Notes: generated by a model from the sequence alone, not told the origin. A DNA stretch of 64,000 nt from VAZQ01 sp036406655 (GCA_036406655.1 DASXAP010000274.1:1-64000); one strand, 5' to 3'. Shown: positions 19,387-27,636, numbered from the stretch's first letter. Made by a program: numbers and translations.

Positions 19387-21090
19387 TCAGCCGGCGGCGC
19401 GGATGCGCGGCATATGGATGAACTCCCAGGGTGACGGCATCGGTCCGACCGGCACCTCGACGAGGGTAGGTCCATCGCGCCGCCGGAACGCGCGCTTGAG
19501 GGCCGCACGCAGCTCCCTCGGATTGCGGGCGCGCTCGGCCGCGGCGCCGAAGCTCTGTGCATAGCGCACGAAATCGGGATTGGCGAGATCGCTTGCGATC
19601 ACTCGTTTCCCGTAATTCTCCTCCTGGATGCGGCGGACATTGCCGAAGGCGCCGTCGTTGAAGACCACGACCGTGAGCGGGATGCGGTGACGTATTGCGC
19701 TGGCGAGCTCGTTGGCGGTGAATAGGAATCCGCCGTCTCCCGTAATCGACAGGACGGGCACCTCGGGTCGCGCGTGCTGGGCGCCCAGCGCGGTCGCAAA
19801 ACCCCAGCCGAGGTTGTCCTGGTAGCCTGGGGAGAGAAAGGTGCGCGGCTTGTAGACGGGAAACAGAAGCCGGGCGGCAAAACCGATCTGGGTCACCTCG
19901 TCGACGAAAATGCCGTCTTCGGGCAGCTCGGCCCGGATCGCCTCGAGGAAGCCGATCTGGGGCGCCAGGCGGTCGAGGCGCGCACGCATCCTGGCTTGCC
20001 GTTCCCGCAGCTCGGCAACGCGCGAGGGGCGCCGATGCGGCGGCAGCGTCTGCACGATGCGACGCAAGATCGGCCGGGCGTCGCCGATGAGCGCCACTGC
20101 CGGGCGGGCGAAGCGCTCCGGCTGCTCCGGGTCGGCGTCGATGCGGATGACCGCAAGCTCGCGGTCCACGCCCCACTGCGTGAAGCCGTAGAAGAGCCGG
20201 GTGCCTATTCCGAGCACCACGTCCGCCTCGCCCCACAGCTCGCGACCGAGCGGCAGCGTGACGCTCAGCGGATCTCGGCTGTCGAGCACCCCGCGGCCGC
20301 GTCGATAGGCGAGCACCGGCGCCTGCAGCAGGCTTGAGAGCTCCTGCACCTCGGCTGCCGCATCGAGCGCCCCGCCGCCGACGACGATCAGCGGCCGCTT
20401 GGCGGCCGCGAGGTGTCGGACGGCATCGCTCACGGCGTCCTCGTCGACCGGCGAGCCGGCGGGAGGCAGCGGCTTGCCGGTCCCGGCAACCGGCGCACTG
20501 CGGCCCCAAACGTCCATGGCGCATTCGAGCACCGCCGGTCCGGGTCGGCCGGTGCGCATGGCGGCTATCGCCTCGGCGACGAGCCCGGCGGCCTCGGACG
20601 GCTCGCGGATCCGTGCAGAAAAATCGGTCAGCCGCGCGACGATTCCGGCCTGGTCACGGATCTCGTGGAGATGGCCCAGGCCTCGGCCGATCGCGGCTTG
20701 CGGGATCTCGCCGATCAGCGCCAGCACCGGCGCGTTGGTGCCGTAGGCGGTGAGCAGGGCGGCAGCGGAGTTGAGCAGGCCCGGTCCCGGCACGACCGAA
20801 TAGGCCTGCGGTTTTCCTGTCGCAAGCGCGGCGCCGAGCGCCATGTAGGCTGCGCCCTGCTCGTGCCGGGCATGGATCGTGCGGACGCGGTGGGCTTGCT
20901 TGAACAGCGCATCGAACAGGTGATCGTTGTGCACGCCGGGCAGCGCATACACCGTGTCGATGCCGTGGGCGATCAAGGCTGCCACGGTCGCTTCCGCCGT
21001 CGTCATTCGCGCCGGCAATCCGGCGGGCACCGCGGCTTGCGAGCGAGCCCGCGGCCTCTTGGCGGTTCCCTCAAGCTCGGAATGCGGCAT
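19387..21090 (-). CDS. thiamine diphosphate-dependent enzyme, acetolactate synthase-like
   Basis: 567-residue protein with the three-domain layout of acetohydroxyacid synthase, oxalyl-CoA decarboxylase and similar enzymes. The N-terminal Pyr domain has the activating Glu in HARHEQGAAYMALG; the central domain binds FAD or is vestigial; the C-terminal PP domain has the ThDP/Mg motif GDGGFLFTANELASAI ending VFNDGAFGN. There is no small regulatory subunit next to it, so it is probably not the biosynthetic IlvB but a catabolic 2-oxoacid decarboxylase or similar. Possible starts are 21132 (with AAGGA), 21090 and 21006; I give 21090 as the middle choice. It is divergent from aspS. Confidence 0.88.
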   Translation of the reverse strand: MPHSELEGTAKRPRARSQAAVPAGLPARMTTAEATVAALIAHGIDTVYALPGVHNDHLFDALFKQAHRVRTIHARHEQGAAYMALGAALATGKPQAYSVVPGPGLLNSAAALLTAYGTNAPVLALIGEIPQAAIGRGLGHLHEIRDQAGIVARLTDFSARIREPSEAAGLVAEAIAAMRTGRPGPAVLECAMDVWGRSAPVAGTGKPLPPAGSPVDEDAVSDAVRHLAAAKRPLIVVGGGALDAAAEVQELSSLLQAPVLAYRRGRGVLDSRDPLSVTLPLGRELWGEADVVLGIGTRLFYGFTQWGVDRELAVIRIDADPEQPERFARPAVALIGDARPILRRIVQTLPPHRRPSRVAELRERQARMRARLDRLAPQIGFLEAIRAELPEDGIFVDEVTQIGFAARLLFPVYKPRTFLSPGYQDNLGWGFATALGAQHARPEVPVLSITGDGGFLFTANELASAIRHRIPLTVVVFNDGAFGNVRRIQEENYGKRVIASDLANPDFVRYAQSFGAAAERARNPRELRAALKRAFRRRDGPTLVEVPVGPMPSPWEFIHMPRIRAAG

Positions 21091-21148
21091 GTCGATTGAG
21101 CCCCTAACGCCCCGTGCCCGTTCCAGCGGCATGTTAGCGGCGCCGTCC

Positions 21149-21177
21149 TTGACAAGCGAGCCTGCCCGTGTGCCTTT
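21149..21177 (+). promoter_or_regulatory. candidate promoter for aspS
   Basis: TTGACA at 21149-21154 is a perfect -35; 17 bases later stands GCCTTT, a poor -10, leaving a leader of about 20 bases to the aspS ATG. Only the -35 match is convincing. Confidence 0.3.
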
Positions 21178-21202
21178 CGCGCGGCATCGGGGCCTCTCGG
21201 TC

Positions 21203-23074
21203 ATGCATCGCTATCGCACCCACACCTGCAGCGAGCTGCGCGAAGCAGATGTCGGCAAGCAAGTACGGCTTTCCGGTTGGTGTCATCGCATCCGCGATCA
21301 TGGCGGGTTGTTGTTCATCGATCTGCGCGACCACTACGGCCTCACTCAGGTTGTCGCCGACCCCGACTCGCCGTCCTTCAGCCAGGCCGAGCGGCTGCAC
21401 GCGGAATGGGTCGTGCGGGTCGACGGGAAGGTGCGCAAGCGCCCGGCCGGCACGGACAATGCGGAGCTCGCAACCGGCGCCGTCGAGGTCTATGCGAGCG
21501 ACATCGAGGTGCTCGGTCCGGCGGTGGAGCTGCCGATGCCGGTGTTCGGCGATCAGGAATACCCGGAGGACATTCGGCTGCGCTACCGGTTTCTCGATCT
21601 GCGCCGTGAGCGTCTGCACCGCAACATCATGCTGCGCGGCGCGGTGATCGATTCGATCCGGCGGCGGATGAAAGCCCAGGGCTTCTTCGAGTTCCAGACG
21701 CCGATCCTGACCGCGTCGAGCCCCGAGGGGGCGCGTGACTACCTGGTGCCGTCACGGCTGCATCCGGGCAAGTTCTACGCGCTGCCGCAGGCGCCGCAGC
21801 AATTCAAGCAGCTGATCATGGTCGCGGGTTTCGATCGCTATTTCCAGATTGCGCCATGCTTTCGCGATGAGGATGCGCGCGCCGACCGCTCGCCCGGCGA
21901 GTTCTATCAGCTCGATCTGGAGATGAGCTTCGTGACCCAGCAGGACGTGTTCGATGCGGTCGAGCCGGTGATGCGCGGGGTCTTCGGGGAATTTTCCGGC
22001 GGCAAGCCCGTCACTCCGAAATTCCCCCAGATCCCCTACCAGGATGCGTTGCTCAAGTACGGCTCCGACAAGCCGGACTTGCGCAACCCCCTGGTCGTCG
22101 CCGACGTCACCGAGGAGTTCAACGACGCGCGCGTCACCTTCAACGCCTTCAAGCGGGTGATCGCAGGAGGGGGCGTGGTGCGCGCGATCCCGGCCCCGGG
22201 CGCGGCGTCGCAGCCACGCTCCTGGTTCGACAAGCTCAACGACTGGGCGCGCTCGGAAATGGGGGCGGCCGGCCTCGGCTATATCGTGTTCGAGGCGGAA
22301 GCAGCCCGGGTCTCCGATCGACCGCTCGTCGCATCGCAGACGAAGGACGGGGCGCCCGAGAGAGGAGAAGCGGTCGGCAAGGGGCCGATCGCCAAGTTCG
22401 TGCCGGCCGACGTGCAGGCCAGGATCGTGGCCAAGGCCGGCGTCAAGGCCGGCGACGCGCTTTTCTTCGCCGCCGGCAGCCCCGCCGGCGCCGCAAAGCT
22501 CGCCGGTGCGGCGCGGGCGAGGATCGGCGAGGAGCTCGGGGTCGTCGATAAGGACCGCTTCGAGCTCTGCTGGATCGTCGATTTTCCCATGTATGAATGG
22601 AACGAGGAGGAGAAGAAGATAGACTTCTCGCACAACCCCTTCTCGATGCCGAACATGCCGGCGGAGGAGTTCCTCGCCCTCGATCCTGCCGATCACGCCA
22701 GGCTCCTCTCGATCAAGGCCGTTCAATACGACATCGTCTGCAACGGCATCGAGCTCTCATCGGGCGCCATCCGCAATCACCGTCCCGACGTCATGCGCAA
22801 AGCCTTCGCCATTGCCGGCTACGGCGAGAACACGCTCGAGCAGAAGTTCGGCGGGATGCTGCGCGCGCTCTCGCTCGGGGCGCCGCCGCACGGCGGGATT
22901 GCTCCGGGAATAGACCGGATCGTGATGCTGCTCGCGGGCGAGGAGAACCTGCGCGAGGTCGTGCTGTTTCCCATGAACCAGCGCGCCGAGGATCTGATGA
23001 TGGGCGCGCCGTCGGAGGCGACGCCGAAGCAGCTGCGCGAGCTGCACATCCGGCTCAATCCGCCGGAGCGGTGA
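21203..23074 (+). CDS. aspS: aspartyl-tRNA synthetase
   Basis: 623-residue class IIb synthetase. The N-terminal OB anticodon-binding domain (VRLSGWCHRIRDHGGLLFIDLRDHYG) is followed by motif 1 near IRRRMKAQGFFEFQTPIL, motif 2 at YFQIAPCFRDEDARADR and motif 3 in GIAPGIDRIVMLL; the bacterial GAD insertion lies around residues 300-430. Alphaproteobacterial AspRS enzymes are commonly non-discriminating and also make Asp-tRNA(Asn) for GatCAB; this cannot be decided by eye here. The start MHRYRTHTC at 21203 is where the family begins. A double-hairpin repeat follows the stop directly. Confidence 0.97.
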   Translation: MHRYRTHTCSELREADVGKQVRLSGWCHRIRDHGGLLFIDLRDHYGLTQVVADPDSPSFSQAERLHAEWVVRVDGKVRKRPAGTDNAELATGAVEVYASDIEVLGPAVELPMPVFGDQEYPEDIRLRYRFLDLRRERLHRNIMLRGAVIDSIRRRMKAQGFFEFQTPILTASSPEGARDYLVPSRLHPGKFYALPQAPQQFKQLIMVAGFDRYFQIAPCFRDEDARADRSPGEFYQLDLEMSFVTQQDVFDAVEPVMRGVFGEFSGGKPVTPKFPQIPYQDALLKYGSDKPDLRNPLVVADVTEEFNDARVTFNAFKRVIAGGGVVRAIPAPGAASQPRSWFDKLNDWARSEMGAAGLGYIVFEAEAARVSDRPLVASQTKDGAPERGEAVGKGPIAKFVPADVQARIVAKAGVKAGDALFFAAGSPAGAAKLAGAARARIGEELGVVDKDRFELCWIVDFPMYEWNEEEKKIDFSHNPFSMPNMPAEEFLALDPADHARLLSIKAVQYDIVCNGIELSSGAIRNHRPDVMRKAFAIAGYGENTLEQKFGGMLRALSLGAPPHGGIAPGIDRIVMLLAGEENLREVVLFPMNQRAEDLMMGAPSEATPKQLRELHIRLNPPER

Positions 23075-23080
23075 CTCGCC

Positions 23081-23223
23081 TAGGGTGGGCAACGGCGGCT
23101 CGCCCGCTCTCTTCACCGATTCGATGATCGGGGCGCCGTTGCCCACCGGCGCCGGCCGTGGTGGGCAAGATCGCCGCCAGTCGTCCGTGACGTCAGCATC
23201 ACGAGGCGATCTTGCCCACCCTG
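23081..23223. repeat. double-hairpin palindromic element (GGGTGGGCAA type)
   Basis: Two inverted repeats lie end to end, seven bases after the aspS stop. The first pairs GGTGGGCAACGGCG (about 23084-23097) with CGCCGTTGCCCACC (23134-23147). The second pairs GGTGGGCAAGATCGCC (23160-23175) with its exact reverse complement at 23205-23220. Outer ends read TAGGGTGGGCAA and TTGCCCACCCT. From general knowledge, such GGGTGGGCAA elements are abundant between genes in Bradyrhizobium relatives. No T-run follows, so a terminator or mRNA-stabilising role is only possible. Confidence 0.75.
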
Positions 23224-23448
23224 CGAGACTCTGGCGCGGGCCGCTTCGGTGCCGACGTCACGGCGGCTCGATGCGAGCAAATTCTAAACCTTTGGCGTGC
23301 AGAATCTTCTTGACTCCGGGGACCTTGGCCTTATGTGGGGATTTGCCGCTCGAGTTCTGTCCGCGTCGGGCTGATCGAGCGGCATTCGCTTGACTGACGC
23401 CGCTCATCGGCACTCGGCTTGGATCACTCGGTGGGGGAGGATGACGCG
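23224..23448 (+). other. intergenic remainder upstream of speD
   Basis: With the repeat before it, this makes a 374-base gap between aspS and speD. It includes an AT-richer patch (23270-23345) that probably carries the spermidine operon promoter, though no convincing -35/-10 pair stands out. It ends with GGGGGAGG (23433-23440), the SD of speD. Confidence 0.35.
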
Positions 23449-23925
23449 ATGCGCCAGAACGCCCTCTTGCGATCGGGGAAGGGCTTGGGGACTCCAGGCC
23501 TCTTCCGAAGGAACGCACCGGTTGCGATGGTTGCTCCGCTGCCTGTCGAGGAGCGGCAAGACCACTTTGCCGTTCGTAACGGCGTCCGTTGCGCCGGCGT
23601 GCATCTGATCGTCGACCTGCACGGCGCCGCCGGGCTTGACGATCTCGATCTGATCGAGACGGCGCTGCGCCGATGCGTGGACGCGGCGCAGGCGACGTTG
23701 CTGCACATTCATTTGCATCACTTCCAGCCCAATGGGGTGTCGGGTGTAGCCGTGCTCGCCGAAAGCCACATCTCGATCCACACCTGGCCCGATGCGGCCT
23801 ATGCGGCGCTGGACATTTTCATGTGCGGGAAAGCCAGCCCGGACGCCTGCATTCCGGTGCTGCGCAAGGCCTTCAGGCCCAAGCGGGTCGAGGTGAACGA
23901 GCTTCTCCGCGGGCAAAGCGCTTGA
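23449..23925 (+). CDS. speD: S-adenosylmethionine decarboxylase proenzyme
   Basis: Makes decarboxylated AdoMet, the aminopropyl donor for spermidine. The prokaryotic self-cleaving motif AESHISIHTWP is intact: cleavage before Ser106 would create the pyruvoyl group; Cys127 in FMCGKAS is the conserved second active-site residue. Start at 23449 is chosen for its strong SD (GGGGGAGG, eight bases away). It gives 158 residues, about 30 longer than typical class 1B enzymes; the extra is a basic N-terminal segment. ATG 23527 would give a conventional 132-residue protein but has poorer SD spacing. speE follows after 54 bases. Confidence 0.93.
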   Translation: MRQNALLRSGKGLGTPGLFRRNAPVAMVAPLPVEERQDHFAVRNGVRCAGVHLIVDLHGAAGLDDLDLIETALRRCVDAAQATLLHIHLHHFQPNGVSGVAVLAESHISIHTWPDAAYAALDIFMCGKASPDACIPVLRKAFRPKRVEVNELLRGQSA

Positions 23926-23979
23926 GCGGGCGGCGGGCGCCGGAGCACGGGCGGCGCACGGCGGGAAAGCGGCACTCCT

Positions 23980-24897
23980 GTGTCGTCGTCAGCCGCCCAG
24001 CCGCTGTCCGCTGACACGATGCCCGCGAAACGCTGGATCTCCGAGACGCTGTTCGACGATCTCGGCTTCCGCATGTCCTATGCGGCCGAACGGGTGCTGC
24101 ACGAGACGCGGACGGAGCACCAGCATCTTCTGCTGTTCGAGCACCGGTTCTTCGGCAAGGTCCTGATGCTCGACGGCGCGACCCAGGTCACCAGCCGGGA
24201 CGAGTTCATCTACCACGAGATGATGACTCACGTCCCGCTCTTTGCTCACGGCCGGGCCAAGGAGGTGCTGATCATCGGCGGGGGCGACTGTGGCATCGCC
24301 GAGGAGGTGCTCAAGCACAAGTCGGTCGAGCGCCTCACCCAGGTGGAGATCGACGCCTCGGTCGTCGAGTTCGCCCGCGAGCATTTTCCGGAGTTCACCC
24401 GACCGGTGCTGACGAATGAGCGGTTCGACCTCGTCATCGATGACGGGATGAGCTATGTCGCTGCTACCGACCGCCGCTTCGACGTGATCATCGTCGACTC
24501 GACCGACCCGCAGGGACCCGGCAAGGTCCTGTTCAGCAGCAGGTTCTATGCCGGCTGCCGGCGCTGCATGGCGGCAGGCGGCGTCCTGGTCACGCAAAAC
24601 GGAGTTCCGCTTTTCCAATCCGGCGAGCTCACTTCCGGCATCAGAAAGCTCGGCAGGCTGTTCGCGGACGCATACTGCTACGTGGCCGCCATTCCGACCT
24701 ATGTTGGCGGGCATTTGGCCATGGGCTGGGCCACGGATAATTCCCGCCTGCGCCGCCTGGCGGTTGCGACCCTTGCCGAGCGATACCGGAAGGCCGGCGG
24801 CTTCCCGACCCGGTACTGGACGCCCGACGTGCACGCAGCGGCTTTCGCGCTGCCGCGCTTCATCGCCGAACGGGTGGCCAGGGGCCGCGCCCGCTGA
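23980..24897 (+). CDS. speE: spermidine synthase (polyamine aminopropyltransferase)
   Basis: 305-residue enzyme transferring the aminopropyl group from decarboxylated AdoMet to putrescine. It shows the Rossmann motif VLIIGGGDCGIAEEVLKH, the substrate Asp/Glu pair in TQVEID, and the catalytic VDSTDPQGPG. It forms an obvious two-gene operon with speD. The start is either GTG 23980 (given) or ATG 24019 (MPAKRWISETLF), which matches the usual beginning of the family; the intervening 13 residues are unremarkable. Its stop lies seven bases before the end of the convergent VOC gene. Confidence 0.95.
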   Translation: MSSSAAQPLSADTMPAKRWISETLFDDLGFRMSYAAERVLHETRTEHQHLLLFEHRFFGKVLMLDGATQVTSRDEFIYHEMMTHVPLFAHGRAKEVLIIGGGDCGIAEEVLKHKSVERLTQVEIDASVVEFAREHFPEFTRPVLTNERFDLVIDDGMSYVAATDRRFDVIIVDSTDPQGPGKVLFSSRFYAGCRRCMAAGGVLVTQNGVPLFQSGELTSGIRKLGRLFADAYCYVAAIPTYVGGHLAMGWATDNSRLRRLAVATLAERYRKAGGFPTRYWTPDVHAAAFALPRFIAERVARGRAR

Positions 24898-24901
24898 CCG
24901 G

Positions 24902-25342
24902 TCAGGTCGCCGAGGCGAGCGCCGAGTCCTGGTGCGCGGCGGCTTCGGTCATGCCTTCCTTGGCAAGGTCATAGTTGAGCTCGATCAGAACGTTGTTCGG
25001 ATCGGTCAGGAAGATCTGCCGACGCGAGCTGTTCGGCACCACATTGACCCGGAAGCCGATCCCCTTGCTCGCCAGGTGCCGCTGCATCGCCTCGAAGCCG
25101 CGGCTGCCGAAGGCGACGTGATCGATGACGCCGGAATCGGGCTGCTGCGTCCTGTCCGTGCCGGATATGTCGTTGAGATGCAGCACCGGATGGCCTTCGC
25201 TGTAGAGCCAGGCGCCGGGAAAGTCGAACGGCGGCCGCTGCCCGTTCACGAAACCCAGCGCGTTCTCGTAGAAGCGAACGGTATCCGCAAGGTTGCGGGT
25301 CGACACGTTGTAATGGTCAAGCAAGCCCACGCTCATGCTCAT
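24902..25342 (-). CDS. VOC (glyoxalase/dioxygenase fold) protein
   Basis: 146-residue vicinal-oxygen-chelate protein with two beta-alpha-beta-beta-beta modules. It begins GLLDHYNVSTRNLADTVRFYENALGF, with a metal-binding His near residue 10; further ligands are expected in GHPVLHLND and DHVAFGS, and Glu in NNVLIELNYD. Such proteins include glyoxalase I, fosfomycin-resistance enzymes and extradiol dioxygenases; the substrate is unknown. Start at 25342 has GAGGGAG upstream; a second Met two codons later is also possible. It converges with speE. Confidence 0.88.
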   Translation of the reverse strand: MSMSVGLLDHYNVSTRNLADTVRFYENALGFVNGQRPPFDFPGAWLYSEGHPVLHLNDISGTDRTQQPDSGVIDHVAFGSRGFEAMQRHLASKGIGFRVNVVPNSSRRQIFLTDPNNVLIELNYDLAKEGMTEAAAHQDSALASAT

Positions 25343-25480
25343 GGATCTCTCCCTCGAGGACGGCTTGGCGGCTGTATGTGGGCAGCCTATCGTGAAAAGC
25401 GGGTTCTGACGAGGCCGTGGGCTTGCCGCAATTGCGGCTGACGCTCGAAGGCGTCGTGCCGAAGCTGAAGGAGTGGTTGA

Positions 25481-25768
25481 ATGGCGCTCGACAACAGTCG
25501 CCCGCGGCTCGCGATCACCGTCGCGGCGGGTCTCCTCGCCGGCATGATGGTGTTGGTCTGGTCGATCCCAGGGGCCAGGGCGGACTGGCGGCAGCTTGCG
25601 CCTTTCTGCGCATTCATGGGCGGCAGCAGCGGCTTTGATTGCAGCTACTACACCTTCGAGCAATGCATGGAGACGGCGAGAGGCCTGGGCGGATATTGCT
25701 CGCCCAATCCGCGGCTGAGGCAAAGTCCTTATCCGCCTCCTTCGCGGGTGCGGAGGCCCTATCGGTAA
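25481..25768 (+). CDS. DUF3551 family small secreted protein
   Basis: 95 residues: a signal peptide or single N-terminal helix (about 10-34, ending GARADW), then the DUF3551 core FCAFMGGSSGFDCSYYTFEQC followed by GGYCSPNP, with three or four Cys that could form disulfides in the periplasm. The tail is short, basic and Pro-rich. DUF3551 proteins are numerous in Bradyrhizobium-type genomes and have no established function. GAAGGAG stands 9 to 15 bases before the ATG. Its neighbours give no functional hint. Confidence 0.85.
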   Translation: MALDNSRPRLAITVAAGLLAGMMVLVWSIPGARADWRQLAPFCAFMGGSSGFDCSYYTFEQCMETARGLGGYCSPNPRLRQSPYPPPSRVRRPYR

Positions 25769-26045
25769 GTTTGCGGAGGCTTTCCGATCTACTACCCCGC
25801 GTTCCGGTCGAATTGACGCACATCGGTGCAGCGGGCGCTTTACCCTCCCCTTTCAGGGACAGGGCAATCGCATATGGATCGTCATGGCCGGGCTTGTCCC
25901 GGCCATCCACGCCTTTGCGTGGGCACAAGACGTGGATGCCCGGCATAAAGCCGGGCATGACGAAGCGCATATGCAATCGCCCTGCGTTTCAGGGGAGGGA
26001 GCGCACGTGGACAACGCTCGTGGGTCAAACTCACCGAAACACGCA
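25769..26045. other. intergenic region holding a nested palindrome
   Basis: 277 bases between the DUF3551 gene and the end of the broken DUF6665 gene. Nearly all of it is the 170-bp inverted-repeat element described separately; the remaining flanks (25769-25834 and 26005-26045) show no gene. Confidence 0.6.
25835..26004. repeat. nested inverted-repeat (MITE-like) element
   Basis: Three concentric pairs of arms centre near 25920. The outermost are GCGCTTTACCCTCCCCT (from 25835) and AGGGGAGGGAGCGC (to 26004). Next are AGGGCAATCGCATATG (25861-25876) and CATATGCAATCGCCCT (25967-25982), matching 14 of 16. Innermost are GTCATGGCCGGGC.. (25881 on) and ..GCCCGGCATGAC-type sequence (to 25961), flanking ATCCACG / CGTGGAT. 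The inner unit is the palindrome widespread in Bradyrhizobium-type genomes. There is no coding capacity, so any movement would need a transposase in trans. Confidence 0.75.
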
Positions 26046-26377
26046 CTAGTGGTGCCGATGGGGCAGGGCCCCCATGCGGGCTGAGACCTCGGGCGGGACC
26101 GATAATCGCGCAGCACATGGCGCATGTCGCGCAGGCCGCATGCTTCGCGCTGCACCACGAAATGCCAGAGCGCGGTGCTCGCCTCCGCCACCAGCGACGC
26201 ACGCAGCGGCCGGGCTTCCGCCGATGATCCTGCAGGCGAGCATTCCGCATCGAACCGCGCCAGTGCGCCGAGCGATGCTTCGAGGGCGCGTCCGAGCCGA
26301 CCCAGCGCGGATGCCCTTTCCTGGGCGAATTCGTGCTCGAGGAGATCGGCAGGTGTCGAACCGCGCTCGCGTCCCAT
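26046..26377 (-). pseudogene. DUF6665 family protein, frameshifted
   Basis: From the ATG at 26377 the frame reads a DUF6665-like protein: ALGRLGRALEASLGAL, then LWHFVVQREACGLRDM and HVLRDYR. At about 26099 it slips: the expected continuation VPPEVSARMGALPHRHH, ending in a stop at 26046, is found one frame away. Adding one G (cgg-gtc instead of cggtc) would restore a single reading frame of about 110 residues. Without repair the first frame runs on into the neighbouring repeat to 25853, with an unrelated tail. I know this family only from its recurring sequence in this bacterial group; function is unknown. It may be a pseudogene, a sequencing error or, less likely, a programmed shift. Confidence 0.7.
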
Positions 26378-26595
26378 CAATGAACCCTTTTGCCGCAGCG
26401 ATGGGCGACCAGGATCGGCATTCGGATCCGATGAACGGCTCCGGCCTGAAGTTGCGCGGCCGCCACTGCATTCCACCCGGTCGCGCCCGCCTGCGGTCAT
26501 GGCTTCGCATCGGTCGCGCGGACATGCTCACTTGAATGAGCCCGTTGCCTCGGCTCATATGGTCGCCGCCTGCGCGGGATGACAGGAGGAGCAAC

Positions 26596-27552
26596 ATGAA
26601 CGGGCAGAAATTGGCGGCCGCGATCGGCGTGCTCGCCGCCTTGCTTGCGCTCTGGCGCGAGCCTGCGGGGGCGGAGGAGACGCTGAAAGTGGCGATTCCG
26701 CAGCGGGGCGCCTGGGACGCCGGCATCGCCGATCTCGGCATGCGCGGCGGCATTTTCCAGAAGCACGGGCTCAACCTGGAAATCCTCTACGTTCAGGCTG
26801 GACCGGAATCGATCCAGGCGCTGATCGGCGGCAGCATCGACATAGCGACTGCGTCGGGCGTCTCGGCGGCGGTCAGCACTTTCGCCAAAGGGGCACCGAT
26901 CCGCATCATCGGCAGTGAGATGGTGGGCTCGCCGGATCTGTATTGGTACGTTCCGGCGAATTCACCGATCAAGAGGATCGAAGACTTCAACGGCAAGACA
27001 GTCGCCTATTCGCTCACGGGCTCGTCGAGCCACGCCGGTCTGCTCGCGTTGATCGCGCAGCACAAGCTCACGGCGAAGCCGACGTCGACGGGTAACATCG
27101 CGGCCACCATAACCCAGACGATGAGCGGACAGGTCGATGTCGGCTTCGGCGCGGCGCCGTTCGGGCTCGATCTGGTCGAGGACGGCAAGGCTCGCATGAT
27201 TGCCACCGGCAACGACGTGGCTTCGCTGCGCACCCGCACCGTCCGGGTCAATCTCACCAATGTGAGCACGCTGCAAAATCGGCGCGACGCGCTCATTCGC
27301 TTCAACCGCGCCTACCAGGAGACGGTGGCGTGGATGTACTCCGATCCTGCCGCGCTCAAGCATTATGGCGAATATTCCCATCTGCCGGAGAAGATCGTGC
27401 TGCGGGTGCGCAGCCTCATCCCGAAGGAGAATCTCGAGATCGAACGGGTCGAGGGCATCGATCAGATCATGGCCGATGCGATGGCGGCGAAATTCATCCC
27501 GGCGCCGTTGACGCCCGACCAGATCAAGGACTTGGTGCAAATTCCGCAATAG
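26596..27552 (+). CDS. ABC transporter substrate-binding protein, NMT1/THI5-like
   Basis: 318-residue periplasmic binding protein with a cleavable signal (about 1-26, ending PAGAEE) and the SsuA/NMT1 type II fold: VAIPQRGAWDAGIADLGMRGGIFQKHGL, then GGSIDIATASGVSA and VAYSLTGSSSHAG. This class binds nitrate, taurine, alkanesulfonates, pyrimidine precursors or related anions and aromatics. AGGAGGA precedes the ATG at 26596. No permease or ATPase gene is adjacent, so it is an orphan whose transporter partner is unknown. It is divergent from the broken DUF6665 gene. Confidence 0.9.
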   Translation: MNGQKLAAAIGVLAALLALWREPAGAEETLKVAIPQRGAWDAGIADLGMRGGIFQKHGLNLEILYVQAGPESIQALIGGSIDIATASGVSAAVSTFAKGAPIRIIGSEMVGSPDLYWYVPANSPIKRIEDFNGKTVAYSLTGSSSHAGLLALIAQHKLTAKPTSTGNIAATITQTMSGQVDVGFGAAPFGLDLVEDGKARMIATGNDVASLRTRTVRVNLTNVSTLQNRRDALIRFNRAYQETVAWMYSDPAALKHYGEYSHLPEKIVLRVRSLIPKENLEIERVEGIDQIMADAMAAKFIPAPLTPDQIKDLVQIPQ

Positions 27553-27574
27553 CGGACGAACCGTCGGATGCTTT

Positions 27575-27630
27575 CGGGAGCGTAGCCCGCACGGGCAGCA
27601 GATTCGCTCGCTGCGGGCTGCGGCTCCCGG
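27575..27630. terminator. bidirectional hairpin between converging genes
   Basis: CGGGAGCGTAGCCCGCA (27575-27591) pairs imperfectly with TGCGGGCTGCGGCTCCCGG (27612-27630), leaving a 20-base loop. It sits in the 84-base gap between two convergent genes. The GTAGCCC core resembles a palindromic repeat common in this bacterial group. No T-run follows, so the terminator role is inferred from position. Confidence 0.5.
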
Positions 27631-27636
27631 ACGGCA

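Noticed and set aside
23258..23518. Minus-strand frame ending KVPGVKKILHAKGLEFARIEPP upstream of speD
   Set aside because: It reads across the speD start on the opposite strand, has no SD, and its N-terminal half is Pro/Ser-rich noise.
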